A DNA stretch of 64,000 nt, from the NCBI GenBank assembly GCA_021399445.1, contig JAJTUQ010000001.1, forward strand, positions 9,019,829 to 9,083,828, read 5' to 3'. This document shows, one piece after another, positions 10,827-24,700 of this stretch (the first letter of the stretch is position 1; each line of letters opens with the position of its first letter). The notes under the pieces were generated by a model, which worked only from the letters and a program-made list of their open reading frames with translations, had not been told where the DNA came from and made no database searches. This DNA comes from Xylogone sp. PMI_703 (Eukaryota; Ascomycota; Leotiomycetes). The position numbers and the translations under genes are program-made.

Positions 10827-13336
10827 TTTGGTAGTGTTAATTATTGTTGAAGTTCATAAGTGGGTAATCATGCACATCAAGATGCTTGTAATGAGCGAGG
10901 AGGGAAATAATATAACAATGAATGATTCTGTGGGGGTGTGGTATAAGTACAAGAATGGAAGAAGTATTCGTTTTGTCCGGCTATGAGGAATTACCGCAGA
11001 GGAACAGTTGTAATTAAACCACCGGAAATCACACCAGTAGCTTTTGTTTGGTTCTCAAGCACTCGGCTGATTCACCATCACAATTGTAATGTCCGTTTCA
11101 ACTAGCTTAGCCTAGTCAACCCACTTCCACCTTCAGGGAACATTAGACTCAACATACGTGTACACATCAGACTTAAATCTAGGATCTTTCAACAGCAATT
11201 GAAGGAGATTCTCTTCCTTGGACCTTCACTGACATATGGCCGTCTGCGCGTGACTAGAATGTCCTCGTAATGCAGCTAATACTCGGGCCGAGAAACGCAT
11301 ACGGAATAAGCCTTAGGTAGTACATTTGGTTGCCATGAACGACCCTTTTACATGTGTCCAGCTGATTCATCAGATCGGCCAGTCAGCTGTCTGAACCATT
11401 AGATTTTACAACATACGAATCGGCGATCTGTTGGAATATCTGATGAGCCAGATGAATAAAATATGACACCCGAAATGTGGTAACTTATCTAGTAACTAGA
11501 TTTGACCGCAATACCGATCTACGCCAATTTGCCGTACTTGGAGTAGCTTTGGAGATCCAAATCCACAATTATCTGTAGATAGTCTTTCAGTGCACGTTCC
11601 TTTGTCAAATCCATCGGCTAAGCCCTTGACGACAATTCTTTCCCCATGTCTTTCCTCCGCTCTAAGTAGATAGTTTCTCCCCTTTATAGTCTTCCTTTGA
11701 AGATATGAAGCCCAAGACAGAATAGCAGATCGGAATTTCCTCTCGCATTATCCGTAGCTGCACATAAATATCCCACTACTGAATCCTAATATATGTGCTA
11801 TTATTCATTGTTGTCCTAAATTCAGGTATGGCAATTGTATACTATACAGACTACAAAACTACCTCAACATAAGAATATTGCATATACAATATAAACAGAG
11901 ACATGATTCTGAGATACATGAGATCCATCAACAAGGTATTTGAATCAAAACTTGCATTTGAATCCAAAAGAGGAAGGAGATAAAGAAGATGATCGATTAG
12001 AGGGTAACAGTGACATAAACACTTTGGTCTTTTGACTTATTTCTGGTGGCTCTTTCTTGCTGGTTCCGTATTTCTAATTTTTAAGTTCTGCACGCTCTAT
12101 TCTAGGCCGATCAAGCAGTACTGTATGTGCGTGTTTTCTCATTCTCAGTGCAAGAGCTACAGAGTTCCGGAATCAACGGGCGGATAATAGTACTGTTAAG
12201 CATGAGGGAACACTACCTATGTATTGGGCCACGCGGATACCATAGCATCAAGTAAATGAAAACTTTTTATACTTCGAACGTAAGTAAATCCATTATCCAA
12301 AAATAAAAACCTTTGCATGATCCACGCGCATCTTCACGGGGCTTGGCTTGCGGAATCAAGATTGAGCTCCTGCCATTAATCTGGATATGAAACAGGCTAT
12401 TTGCATCCCTCGCATCACCAATCCTGGCCGGAGTGCCATATTCACATGCGTTGAATTGCTATAGCGTGGTTCATTCTTTTCCGAAAAAAGAGGAAAAGAA
12501 AATTGGGTAATCATGCAATTGTGTATAGTAACCCTTTCCCCATCTTTTTTACAACATGCAAGTGTAAATCCAGATCTACTAGGTTGCGCCCAGTAAATCC
12601 GGATAACAACAACAGACGTTGACAATACTTGCTAACAAGCCAGATATTCTCTTTTTGAAGATCATAATAGAACTAGGTTGAATTGTAGTTAGGCTGACCT
12701 GGTAAAGATGGTGGGAGACTAAAAGGCCATTCACAAGAGGTGCATAGGAGCTGTTGCCGAAATATTCAGATGGGATATCAGAACATTGAATTTCATTATT
12801 GAAGAGAGTCTAGGATTTGCGGATATCATTCCGCCGAACAGTATACCAAACAAATAGAGCGGTAATGTATGCCATTTTGATTGAGCATATGTAACTTTTT
12901 ATTTTTAGAACCGTGCTCTCGACGTCATGGTCACCTATGGCTATCAGCTGATATTAATATGTCTTGCAATACGTCTCGGAATAGGAATATTCTCGTGTTT
13001 GTATAATTTTCATGGTTCGTTCTGCCAAGGAGATGGCTTGGTCACTATTCGGTCTCCAAATTCTTCAATTTATATGACAACCTCGATCGATGACACTAAG
13101 CACATGTGTGTTCTCTTCCGGATATGTCTCACTGAGAGAAGTTCAACATCCGGCCTCTAAAAGAATCCAAATTCCTATAAATTGATCTCATGGATCACAT
13201 ATTGAAGATACACCTTAGTCTCAACAGCTTGATTTTCCTTATTACGTTGGTTCCTGAGTGCTAAATTCTAGTGAGATACGGATATTCTATAGCGCTTCTT
13301 AATAGACACTACAGCTCTTCTCGCGGCGGATCGAAA
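10827..13336. other. Intergenic island between the two secreted-protein genes
   Basis: Composition is moderate and without transposon signatures. Open frames here (for example 12356-12625 minus and 12927-13160 plus) are short, lack recognisable domains and have no supporting splice or signal-peptide context. The ends should contain the promoter of the minus-strand GPI gene (above 10826) and of the plus-strand repeat-protein gene (below 13337). No clear regulatory element was identified. Confidence 0.5.
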
Positions 13337-13723
13337 ATGAAGCTCACCCTCACAATGGTGCTGACCTTGGCAGCTTATGTAGCAGCTGTCCCAGGTGACT
13401 GGAACAAGGTTACAAACACGGTCACGCAGTCAGTGACAGTTACCAAACCAGTTACTCAGATTGCAACAGTCACCAAGACAGCAACAATCACCAAACCAGT
13501 CACTCAGACACTGACAGTTGTAAAACCGGTCACACTCACAGTTACACTTACCAAACCGGTCATTCAGACCTCAGTAGTCACTAAGCCAGTTACTCAAACC
13601 GCAACAGTCACCAAGACGGTGGTCAAACCAATTACACAAACAGTGACACCACCGCCTGTCACAATCAAAAAGTCTGTTACAAAAACAGAGACAAAATCAT
13701 TCCCTACAAAACATGCATGGTAG
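13337..13723 (+). CDS. Small secreted Val-Thr-Lys-Pro repeat protein
   Basis: 128 residues if translation starts at the ATG at 13337. The frame is open further upstream to 13271, but only the 13337 Met is followed directly by a signal peptide (MKLTLTMVLTLAAYVAAVPG), so I prefer it. The rest is built from degenerate units of VTKPVTQTATVTKT and VVKPVTLTVTLTKP type, about eight copies from residue 28 to 110, ending in a Lys/Thr/Glu tail (TKTETKSFPTKHAW). It has no cysteines and is Thr-rich. I infer a secreted, probably O-glycosylated low-complexity protein, either cell-wall associated or effector-like. A GT at 13722 could be a splice donor that adds a further exon, but no clear continuation was seen. 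No RIP-type stops are present, although repeats start about 140 bp downstream. Confidence 0.7.
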   Translation: MKLTLTMVLTLAAYVAAVPGDWNKVTNTVTQSVTVTKPVTQIATVTKTATITKPVTQTLTVVKPVTLTVTLTKPVIQTSVVTKPVTQTATVTKTVVKPITQTVTPPPVTIKKSVTKTETKSFPTKHAW

Positions 13724-13859
13724 ATGGAAGATGCAGGATCGATTGCATTGAAGTTGTGTGCAGCCTATCCTCTATATATGTGATGGGGGCAGGCGTACCC
13801 CGGGTTTAAGGCCTCCATGATATGATAGGTCAACTTATGTACTAAATAATAATATTCAT

Positions 13860-14331
13860 ATTTAGCTTATTAAGCATTTTACTGAATTTCCTTTAAATTA
13901 TACTTATACTTTTGATATTACTAAATAACCTTTTGTTATTACTGATATACTTCCTGGATTATATTAACTAGGACATCTTAATTACTACTAAATACTTAAG
14001 TATATAATCTTTAATATTTAATTATTTATTATTCTTGTAAATTTTTATAATAACTATAATATTAATTAATATACTTTTGTACTCGTTATCTTATAATAAA
14101 TAATTTAATGACATAATCTATAACTGTCGGTACACTCCTATAACGCGTGGCACGACGTAATACTGTAATTACGGTATGCTAATTGCGTTATATTGAGAGA
14201 GGTTGTCATTTCTACTATGTATGGCCGGAGGGGTTATATAGCTTACGGCTACGGCTCTCCTCCGGAATAGGTTTAGCTTACATACACGTGATAGGCACGT
14301 GCTGGTATGAACCAACAATAACCATAATATA
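13860..14331. other. AT-rich transposon margin, left flank of element A
   Basis: Composition turns very AT-rich from about 13860. The last part (14100-14331) is more balanced and contains the repeat shared with 1725-1830 (here 14223-14296, with CCGGAGG/CCTCCGG arms). The final five bases (14327-14331, ATATA) are the left target-site copy of element A, so this segment was originally joined to 20038 onward. No coding frame was recognised. Confidence 0.55.
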
Positions 14332-14561
14332 TGTTAAGATTATGATCGTTATACTCATATAAGGGAAGTGTTGGTTCACTAGGCACTACTGTATTGTAGG
14401 GTTAAATAGGCTTATATTGGCTTATACATTGTATGTTTATTCTTATATTCAGTATTTAAGGAGTTGTACCCTTAAATACTCTCTTACCGGATTATTAGTT
14501 GTTCTACTCCAATCGTATAACTACCAAGCGTCAGTATACTTTGCTCCTATAATTCCTAACA
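14332..14561 (-). repeat. 3' LTR of copia element A
   Basis: 230 bp, inverted terminal bases TGTTA/TAACA. Immediately inside lies the decayed polypurine tract (GAGTAAAAG in element sense; GAGTAGGAG in the less decayed copy D). Confidence 0.93.
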
Positions 14562-17500
14562 CTTTTACTCAGATCATATAAATGCTATAATGTAGTTTAT
14601 GTCAGTTTCACTTCGTTAATATCATTTTTCAGTCACTCTTACTGTTTCTTAGTTATTCTTACTGTTACCAGACTAAATAATTCCTTGAACTGTGTAAACA
14701 ACATCTTCTGTAATGACTTTATCATACCATTGGTTACCATGTTTGTTATAAGAATATAGTTTACTTTAATATGTTTATGTTCTTCTAAGTCACAGATATA
14801 ATAATAACAAATATCAATATACTTTGATTACTCGTGAAAGTATAAGTTCTTTATTAACATGAGTATACCTTAATTATTCCTTAATATTTATATAGTCATC
14901 AGGTCTAGCCTAATATATTAAGGGAATCTTATATCACAGAGTATTTAAGTAATCTATTGACTTTATTTGGCGTATATTAACATTATAATATATTCTGATT
15001 CAATGCTTGAAATTGTCATTGAACGTTACTTCTTACTCCCCCAGGAAACAGGTCTTCTGTAAAATATAATTATATTTCTTAAAATACTCTTCTAGTCAGT
15101 TTTGTCTCTTGCTTAGTCTATATTTGAATACATAACTAATATGAAGTTATTGACTTATCTGTTGTCATTATTACTTTGATATGATGATTAGTTGGCTTGA
15201 ATTAGAATAAGCCTATAACGGATACATTATTTGATTATTGATCTAGTATATTTCAAGAGTTCTTTTACAGTATTAATATAGTACTCTCCAGGGTTACTTA
15301 TGTATTAGTTAAACTTTCTTAAAGTAAATATAATATCTGGTCTAATATTTATTATCATATATATTAAACTTTTAATATACTTCTAATACTTAGTCAGGTT
15401 AACTTTCTTATTAAAGTCTAAAGTCAAGTATAACTTATTATAACTAAAGATTAATACTGACTTTAACTTATACTTCTCTTAAGTTATTCTATATTGATTC
15501 AAAATGTTGTTTAAATATTATTCTTGATTTAAGAATAATGTCTTTTCTTTTTGATTCTTAATAACATAAATATTAAAGATTATTTGAATTTTCTCTAAAT
15601 TCTTAGTATAAAATTAATTTATTAATATTTTTCTAAATTATTTTAATTTTTATACTTTTAATATAATAATAATAATATTATTTATATAAATAAGTAATAT
15701 AATCTTATGTTCTTTGTGAATATAAAGATAAAAATCAATTAAGTTTTAAACAAATCTAATCTTAACAAAATAATTCTTATAAAATAAGTTTTAATTTTAT
15801 ATAAACTGTTTTAATTTATACAAACTCTATAAAATATATAATATATATTTATTCTTTAACTTAAATACTCTGTTTGATTAAAACAAAAAAATTTGTTTTT
15901 ATAAATATAATTTAATGAAAGTATTCTTTATGTTATATAAATAATATTCAAGATTTTCTGTTATAATAATAATCATAAATATTTAAAAAATATTTATTTT
16001 AATTATAAGTACAAACATTTTAGTAAAATCTTGCTTATATTTTTAAGAAAAGCCTTAAGTAATTAGTTTTACCTTGAATTTATTTAATATTCTGTTAAAG
16101 TTTATCTTGATAATAAATACCTATTTAATGAAGACTAAGTTTACTCTTTCCAGAGATATTTCTTCTTCTTATATATTATTTTGTTATAATAATATAATTT
16201 TTTCGTCAATTTTTTTTTTTTATTTCTGACTATATTTATAATCTGAAATAACCTTTTTGTATATTATTAGAATAATAATATCTAAATTTATTATTAAACT
16301 AACCAGAGTTATTTTGTCTAAATCTTAATAATCTTAATCTTTTAATATTATAAGTATAACTTTAATTATCTTGGTAAAACAGTCTTCATCATCAGAGTCA
16401 TCAAGTCTTTGTTATTTTCAAAAATCATACTTTACTTCTATGGGTTTTAGTAATACTTAATTTTCCTCGTCAGACAGGTAAAATCTAATAAATGATATTA
16501 TATTAACATCAAGTGATAAATTATAATTCTTGGCTTAAGTTTAAGATTAATTCTTAATTTTATTTTCCTCATCTTCCTCATCTCCTCCTGAATAAAACAT
16601 ATTCACACTTAGATCATTTGTATTTTCCTGATTATATTAACGATTAGCTAAGCTAGTTAGATCATTATATATTATCACTGGATTTGTAATAGACAAGATT
16701 ATAATTTCAAAGTTATTCAAGTCTTTTAGATCTAGGAATAACATAAACTCATTAATTTCATTTTGTAATTAATCTCTCGGTTTACAAATTATTAATTTGT
16801 TCTTCATTCTTTGAAAGTTACCTGTTTGAAGTTTCAAATTAATTATTTTATCTTAAGTATTTTCATAAAAATTAACATAACTTGATTTGATAACATAATC
16901 TTTATCTAATACATAAACTTTGTATTATTAAGTTATATTTAGACTATATTCAATAAATATTATAATTTGTTTATAGTCTATAAACTTATCTTTTCTTGAA
17001 TCTTTTGAGTATTCTTTCCAGTTTATGTATAATATATATTTATATTCAAAAACTTTAATATAATTAATGTTTAAAATCTCTTTAATAAATGTTTAGTACA
17101 AACTAATAACTTTCTCATCAATTGTTGGGCTAGATACTATTTAGTTTCTTAGGTATACATCTGTTTCAACAATGTAGTTCCAGAATTCAAGTAATAAGTT
17201 AACTTCTTTTAATAGTATACAAGTATCTATTGTAGTAGTTTGAATTGCTTACTTAGTTAGACTATTTTAATTTGACTTGTATCTTGTTGTTATTTCTGCC
17301 TGAATTCTGATCAAAGTACTTTATTTATTTAATAATAATAGTAATTCTGAAGTATTATCAGTTCTAATAACCTTGACCTTCTTCTTAGTCTTATATTTTA
17401 CTTAGATTTTCCATGTCCTGAGCTTCTCGACTAAATGTACTTTTGTCTTTGCAGGAATATTCTAAATATAATAAATAATATTATCAACAATTTGAGCAAA

Positions 17501-19786
17501 ATATTAATCTTTATTTATTAATGATAAGAATAACTTATATACATTTACGTAAATCAGTATAAACTTTTTACTTTCTTACTTACTCAACATTTTATTAATA
17601 TAATCTTTTATCTTGATAATATCATAAACTTCACAAAGTTCTTTAGTTATAGGTTTTTGTATAAATTTATTCAAAGTAATAACTTTGTGTAAATTACAAA
17701 TTTTCTTTACCCCAAGATAAGTAAATCATCTATGCTATAAATTATAATATTATATGACTTTTTTCACTGACTTTGATGTTATTATGGGTAAGATTTCAGT
17801 GTTACTGCCAGAACTTTGATTTTCCCCGTTAGATAAGTTAAATTACAGCTGTTCCCTTTTTGCTTTGACATTATTAACCAAAGTCATTTCCTTTGGCTCG
17901 TTCACGATAAAACTCATAATATATACTTTTCTGCGTTACTTAGCTTTAATATATTGGTTCTTTTGATTTTTTCGAGTAAAATACATTATATGTAGATCAA
18001 AAGAGCCATCAAAACCCTTTTCACAAATGTATTGACCAAAGAGTAAATTAGCCCTAAAATTTAGAATAAATAAAGTATTAAATAATAATATAATACTTTT
18101 ATTTTTCAACTTCATTTTAGTAGTCCTTTTCTTTTATACATATAACCTTCTACTTCTAACCTTTATCTTATGATATTTAATATTAATCATCAGTTGTTTA
18201 AAAAGTTAAAGGTTATCAGTCATATATAAAAAAGTACTAATATTTATAATTCAGACAAAAGGTTTAACTATATATATTATTTTTTTCGATACTCTTATAA
18301 CTTCGTTTTTCTCCTCAAATAAATCGTCAAAGCTTAACTCTGTCTCTGATATTAAGTTATATTCAGAGAAGTAACTAATGATATAACTATAAGAATATTG
18401 TCTTGACTTGTTCTCCTTATAATAACCTTTACTTTCATTCTTCTTTATTACTTTCCGAGAATATTATAATTTATTATTTTTAGATTTAAGGCCAAGAATA
18501 TATTTTCTTATATTATGTCTGAGTTTGTAATATTTGATAAAATAATTCTTGTTACATAAGTAACATTTGACTTCTTTTTAGTTAAATAAGCTGTTTTTAT
18601 GTTTACTCTGTTAGCTTGAGCTTTTATTTTCTTTGTCCTGTGATTTTTGTGTTCTCTTATCTCAGACAATAAATGTTGTTGAGTTAGTAATTTTTTCTTT
18701 ATGTCTTTGGAGGATATTGATCTTATTTACAATTTCAAATGTCAGTTATGCATTAATCATAGTTATAACTATTGAATATTTTTCTGGGAATTTTGTAAAA
18801 AAGAATTCGAATATTTGTTTTATGCTAAAGTTATTTTTAAGTTTAAAGATTATTTTTATAACTCTTTTTCTTAACTCTTATACTCAGATTCATCTCTCTT
18901 TGATTATCATACTTTATTCTAACTTAAATAAGATAAATTAAGTCATTTCATTTTAAGTAATATAAAATAATAACTTGTTATATTTAGAATATAGTTTTAT
19001 TTATACTAATTAAGTTTCAGACTTGTTATAGATTAGTTTATTGTTTATAGTATTAATATAGATTAAAATCATATATAAAACTTTCGTAAATATAACTTTA
19101 TATTTCTCTTACTTTTCAATATTCTATATATCATCCTTTAATCTACTTTGTAGTCCATTCTCTATTTTCAAGCTTTCCAGTTGTTTTATTATATTTTCAA
19201 TAATAATCTTGGGTGTTTTCATACTTGTTGATATAATAGAAATATTGATCAATGATGGGGTTCTCTGAATCTAGGTATATTCTGTGATTATCTTATTTAA
19301 TACAAATTTTAGTAATTCTTCCTTGAAATAAAGTCTCATCAGTTTAAACCATTTTTGCTAATTCACTTTATTAAGGATATTAATAAAATGTTTGTATACA
19401 AGATAATCAATGTCCATTTTCTCAAATATTAATGAAGTAAGGATAATAAAGATTTTGTTGTCTTTTGAATTATTATATTATAACTCAAGGTTAAAGAGAC
19501 TTATAATTAATTATTGAGTTTAGATAAATAAGTAAATATTATATTAAAATGCCTGATACTAATTAAAGAATTATGATCTTCAAGTACTTACTATAGACTA
19601 ATAATTCGTCGTATGTTTATTTATTTTAAGACTTAAAATTAATCAGTCTATATTTTAACTGATGTTCTGTAGACTTCTTTCTTTTACAAAGACTTATACA
19701 ATAACATATGTTTTGGTTATCCTTGGTGATAAACTTACGATGAACATATCTTAATTATTATTTTTCTTAGTGACATTTTAACATAT

Positions 19787-19802
19787 GTCCGGGCTTATAA
19801 CC
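19787..19802 (-). promoter_or_regulatory. Primer-binding site of copia A, initiator-tRNA type
   Basis: In element sense the 16 bases after the 5' LTR read GGTTATAAGCCCGGAC. With one RIP G-to-A reversed (GGTTATGAGCCC) they complement the anticodon arm of fungal initiator tRNA-Met (GGGCUCAUAACC). Priming inside the tRNA by a cleaved half is established for Drosophila copia. The same site follows the 5' LTRs of copies B (29360) and C (58874). Confidence 0.8.
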
Positions 19803-20032
19803 TGTTAAGATTATGATTGTTATACTTATATAAGGAAAATGTTGGTTCATTAAGTATTATTATATTGTAGGGTTGAATAAGCTTATATTGGCTTATATAT
19901 TATATGTTTATTCTTATATTTAGTATTTAAGGAGTTGTACCCTTAAATACTCTTTTACCGGATTATTAGTCGTTTTACTCTGATTGTATAACTACTGAGC
20001 GTTAGTATACTCTGCTCCCATAATTCTTAACA
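19803..20032 (-). repeat. 5' LTR of copia element A
   Basis: 230 bp, equal in length to the 3' LTR. In element sense it is followed directly by the primer-binding site. Confidence 0.93.
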
Positions 20033-20037
20033 ATATA

Positions 20038-20467
20038 TTATATTAAATAATCTTCACAAATTTGATTTCTTTATTAAACTCGATATTATTATCCTTTTCA
20101 TTTTTGTCTTTATTCTTGTCTTTATCCTCGTCTTCATTATTTTCGTTCTCTGATTAATAATCTACTTTTCATCATATTAATTTCTTAATGTTCATTTATA
20201 TACTCTTAATTATGATCTACTATCTCTTTGTTAATTTATATAGAAGCTATTAGTTGAGTTCCTGTTTCTTGGCCTAGAATATAAAATATAATACTTATTT
20301 ATACATTTCGGTATATTATTCAACTATAATATTATCTATCTAACTGTCAAACAGTATTTATATCTCTTTATTAAATTCTTTCTTGTTAACTTCGAATAAT
20401 ACTTCTAATCTGACTACCTTATGGATAATATAGTACTAGACGTCCTAGATTAACTAATCAAATGCTT
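20038..20467 (-). pseudogene. AT-rich remnant with minus-strand coding traces
   Basis: Read on the minus strand, short coherent pieces appear: an acidic/lysine-rich run (NENNEDEDKDKNKDKNEKD) near 20155-20095, and LFEVNKKEFNKEI near 20398-20360. They resemble a gag-like or spacer region of another retroelement but are too short to assign. This segment borders the 5'-truncated gag of chromovirus F and was contiguous with 14331 before element A inserted. Confidence 0.35.
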
Positions 20468-21438
20468 TATAACTTATTAAGTTTAAAGAATTACCCAAGG
20501 ACATTAAGATAAACAATAAAGAGAATAACAAGAATAAAGATAATAATAATTATTACAGAATTCTGAAGATTTAATTATTTGACTGATTTAATAAAACTTA
20601 TTCTAAATTTACTAAATATAAATTATAAAATATTGTATATTTTTATTTTAATAAAGTAAAGTTTAATACTAAAGTTAACTAAATTTTATAAATTATCTTG
20701 TACTTAAACAATATTACTTTTAACTAATTTTAGCTTTATTTCCTGAATTATTTAACTATTGATAATAAGACCAAATGTTAATAAATAACAATAAATATTT
20801 TTAGTAATATGAAAAAATTCTGGAATAATCTTGAATCAGTATTCAGGAATATAAACAAAATAACTAATACAAAATGTAAACTAAAGAAACTTAAATAAAA
20901 AAGTATTATTATTGATTATATTATTGATTTTCAGAAATTAAAAATATTAGTCTAATATAATGAAAAAGCAAAAATGAACTTTTATTATAATAAACTGAAA
21001 AAAGAAATAAAAGATAATATTACCAAGGTAAATAAAAAACCTAAAACTTTTAGTAATTTAATCAATAAAATTATTATCTTCAATAACTAAAACTTTAAAC
21101 GAAAACTAGAAAAAAACTTAGGATAAACTTATTCTAACAAGAAAAAAACACAAAAAATCTTACAAAAAAATAATTAATATAAGAATTATTACTGATAATA
21201 AAAAGAACAAAAAGTTTAATACTAAAGAAAAAGGAAAACAAAAGTTTGACTTTATTTTTAAGTAATATAAAAAATGTAAAAAGAAAAAGTTTTACTTTTA
21301 GTATAAATAAGTAAAATATTAAATATTAGAATATAATAACAAAAATAAAGGAAACCTAAAAAGTTAAAACAGTTTTGATAATATCTTTAGTAAAAGATTA
21401 TAAGTCTTATAACTTAAGTAATACCCTGATATTAGATT
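20468..21438 (+). pseudogene. Chromovirus F, gag part (5' truncated)
   Basis: Parallel to the better preserved gag at 52318-53320, with the same order (N-terminal charged leader, capsid-like helices, Lys-rich tail) and the motif KTFSNLINKIIIF near 21040-21085. Many stops are present. No LTR lies upstream, so the 5' end of F is missing. The gag stops at 21438, where element E inserted (flank GATT at 21435-21438, repeated at 35453-35456), and F resumes at 35453. Confidence 0.75.
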
Positions 21439-21672
21439 TGTTAAAGGCCAGGTGTAAAGGGGGTGTTACGCCCACCAGGGGGGAATGCAGCCCCAGTGAA
21501 GGGACCTCGCCTAGGACATTCACGTGACCATTGTACAATATAAAGTAAAGCTTAAGTTTAACGATGTAAAAGACAAGATTTAATCTGTAGAATGTATAAG
21601 AGGCATTTGTATATACCCTTTGTCTTGTTTATGATTTGTTGTCGATCACCTCAGGATACTCATCTTTTAATA
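21439..21672 (+). repeat. 5' LTR of chromovirus E
   Basis: 234 bp. The first half keeps an unusually GC-rich patch (GGGGGTGTTACGCCCACC) and a CACGTGACC motif. The last two bases are TA instead of CA, a RIP transition compared with the 3' copy. Confidence 0.9.
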
Positions 21673-21799
21673 TTCTAAATCTTTTTTTTTCGGGGATAAC
21701 TTATTACAGTAAAACAATAATGACTAATCACTCAAGAAATATAACTAATAATGTCAAGCCCTCGAAGAGATAATGAATCAGTACTGTATATACAGCAAA

Positions 21800-24700
21800 A
21801 AAGACGGATATTCATAGAATAACGCCAGTAATAATGATACAAGAAGCTACAGTAATAGTCATTAATAAAGTATTTTCAGAGGCTAATCCTGGCGACGTAA
21901 TAAAAATATAAGATATGTTAGATACAAAAAAGTATATTATAAAAGTATTATGACAAAAAACAGAAAAGCTAAAGAGATATAATAAGCAGAAAAATAAAGA
22001 GTAATATAAAATCGAGGAATTAGATAAACAGATTAAGGAATTGACGTAAAAGAGGGAAAAGTTACATTAATATAATAAGATATCTTTAATAATACAGGAA
22101 ATGAACAATAGAACTTTAAGTAAGTCACTAAAAGTAAAACTTTAATGATATAGTAATATATAAAGTATAGACTAATAATAAATTATTATGATTATTGTCA
22201 AGAACATAAAGTATATATACTCCTCAAGGCTTGAATTATATAAAAAGAAGATAATTAAACAGTTTAATAATTTCTTGTATATTTATAATTTCGAGTTTAA
22301 AACATTTTTAAAGTTTTACAAAAATAATGATAAGGACAAGATACTTTATACAGTATCATTATTCTATAGCAAGCCAAGGACAAGATAGTAATAAGCAAAG
22401 GACATTAAAGACAAAGAGATATAATCATAAGAAGTATTCAAAGGACTCTTGCTAGTATCCTTAAAGGACAAAGGCAACAAGAAGATCAAGCTCCAAGTAT
22501 AATACAACAAGGTACAGATGAAGGAGATTTAGTCTATATACTCTTTTGTAAAATACTTAAACATTATTAAGGCCCAGCTCTAAGACTTAGGTGACGAGGT
22601 TAAAATAAAGATCTTTTTCGTGAAACTGACCCCAAAACTGAAAGAGAAAATTATAAGATATAACTAATTTCTGATTATATATAACAAGTTAATAATAATA
22701 ATAAAACGAATTAAGCTTAATGACAGAAACTGGGAAAACAAGTCATCCTAGGGTAAAAGTAACTTGACATTAGTACATAATCAGGAAAGCCAAGAACATA
22801 AAAAGAAGTAACAAAGTAATTCCCTTAAGTAGACAGCTAAGATCTCTTACAGGCCAAAATCTGACTAGAACAAGGTGATACTAGTGATAATAGTAAATTC
22901 TATACTGTTCAGATCACGAGGAGTTATTACCTGCTATAAATGTGGAAAACTAAGTTATTATACGAAGAATTACTGAAGTAAGAACAGTAACAATATGATA
23001 ATTAGACTAAATATTTGGTATTATTCTTGTGGATAACCAGGGTACTATTTAATATTATGCTTAAACCAAGATAATCAAAGGGCAAAAGTAATAACATCTG
23101 TAGGCCAGGGAAACAGTAACGTCCAGAAGGCCTAATTGCTTTAACCTCTCTGGACTAGACTATAAAAAGATATAAAGTCTTACGATAAGTCCTAGGTACC
23201 TAGTTTATGTTAGTTATGTTCAAAGACAACGAAAAGAAAGCAAGGTAAATCTTCTTTGTTAAAGCAAATAAGTCAAAGTATTTATATATAAAAATACTAA
23301 TCCAGATCCAAGATAAAGAGAAGAAGTAAAGAATGAATATAATACTAATTAATAGTAAAATACAAGAGAATATTATTTTACTGTTCTTCGTACAAGAATA
23401 TAAGTAGGAAAATGATAGTACAGAGCTCCTAGGCCTTTACTTAATCAACAACATAAAGATTTATATATATAGAACATATATCTTTTCCACAAAGACAACG
23501 GACAACGAAAGAGAAACCAAATTGTCAAAGTATTAGTTTATCAGTATTATGACAGATAAGTATAATCTTGTATTAAAATACCTATAGTTCATTAACATAG
23601 ACTTATTAATTAGATAACATAAAAAGATATAATAATATTGCCCAGAGACAGAAGAATATACAATATATTTAACACCTAAGTTTACTCAAATATTAAAGAA
23701 GAAGAAAGACATTCCCTTATATAGAACCTTTTTCCAATTTACTAAAAACAAAGAAGGCAAGGTAATATTACTTAACCAAGACATTATCAAAGTAACAAAG
23801 GAAAGACAACAAAAATGAATGAGAATTATTTATGTAAAATACATAAAGATACCAGGACATTAAATAAATTATATATCTCCTGATTATTAAAAATTCATAA
23901 ATATATTCGACGAAGAGAAAGCAAGCAAAGTACTAAGCCTTGACAGACTATAACATATAATTAAACTCAGAGAAGGCAAGATACTGCTGTAGAAGCTAAT
24001 ATACTCATTGACTAAAAAAGAAATGAAAGTCTTAAAGAAATACTTCCACAGTACATTAGAGAAAGGATAAATCAGACGATCCTCTAGCTTAACAAAAGTA
24101 CTAATGATGTTTGCCCTGAAAAAAGACAAGAAGCTATAACTTTGTGTCAATTACCAAAGATTAAACAAGATCATTATTAAGAATAAAACATTATTACCTC
24201 TGATCTCCGAAATGTTAAACATATTAGGAAAAGCCAAAATCTATACAAAGCTTAACCTGAAAGATATATATTATTATATTTATATTTATTTAAGCAATGA
24301 GTAAAAGATAACTTTCTGGACTAAGTATAATTACTATAAATATTATATAATACCCTTTAACCTATACAACATGCCAATAACATTCCAGTAATATATCAAT
24401 AAAGTATTAGTAGGCTTAGTAAATAAAATATATATCATTTACCTCGACAATATCCTGATCTTATTAAAAGATAAAGAAGTATATATATAACATATGTGAC
24501 AAGTCCTCGAATAATTATGGTAGTATAGCTTATATATTAATCTAACTAAATATAAGTTTTATGTCTGATAAATTAAATTTTTAAGATATGTCATCTTCTC
24601 AAACAGTATGTCAATGAAGAAAAGCTATATGATTATAATTATGGATTAGCTAACCTTGATGTCATATAAAGACATCTAAGTATTCTTAGGATTTATAAAC

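Larger units (their letters stand above)
14332..20032 (-). mobile_element. Ty1/copia retrotransposon A, complete, RIP-degraded
   Basis: A 5701-bp element bounded by two 230-bp LTRs in the same orientation (3' LTR 14332-14561, 5' LTR 19803-20032). LTRs start TGTTAGGAATT and end TAACA when read in element sense. The target duplication ATATA is present at 14327-14331 and 20033-20037. Inside, in minus-strand order, come a gag zinc-knuckle region near 18573-18532, the GAG-pre-integrase region near 17767-17576, integrase, reverse transcriptase near 16260-15200 and RNase H near 15150-14930. All are full of stops. Length and domain positions match copy B (29130-34830) almost base for base. The intact TSD marks it as a single insertion into older AT-rich sequence. 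Confidence 0.93.
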
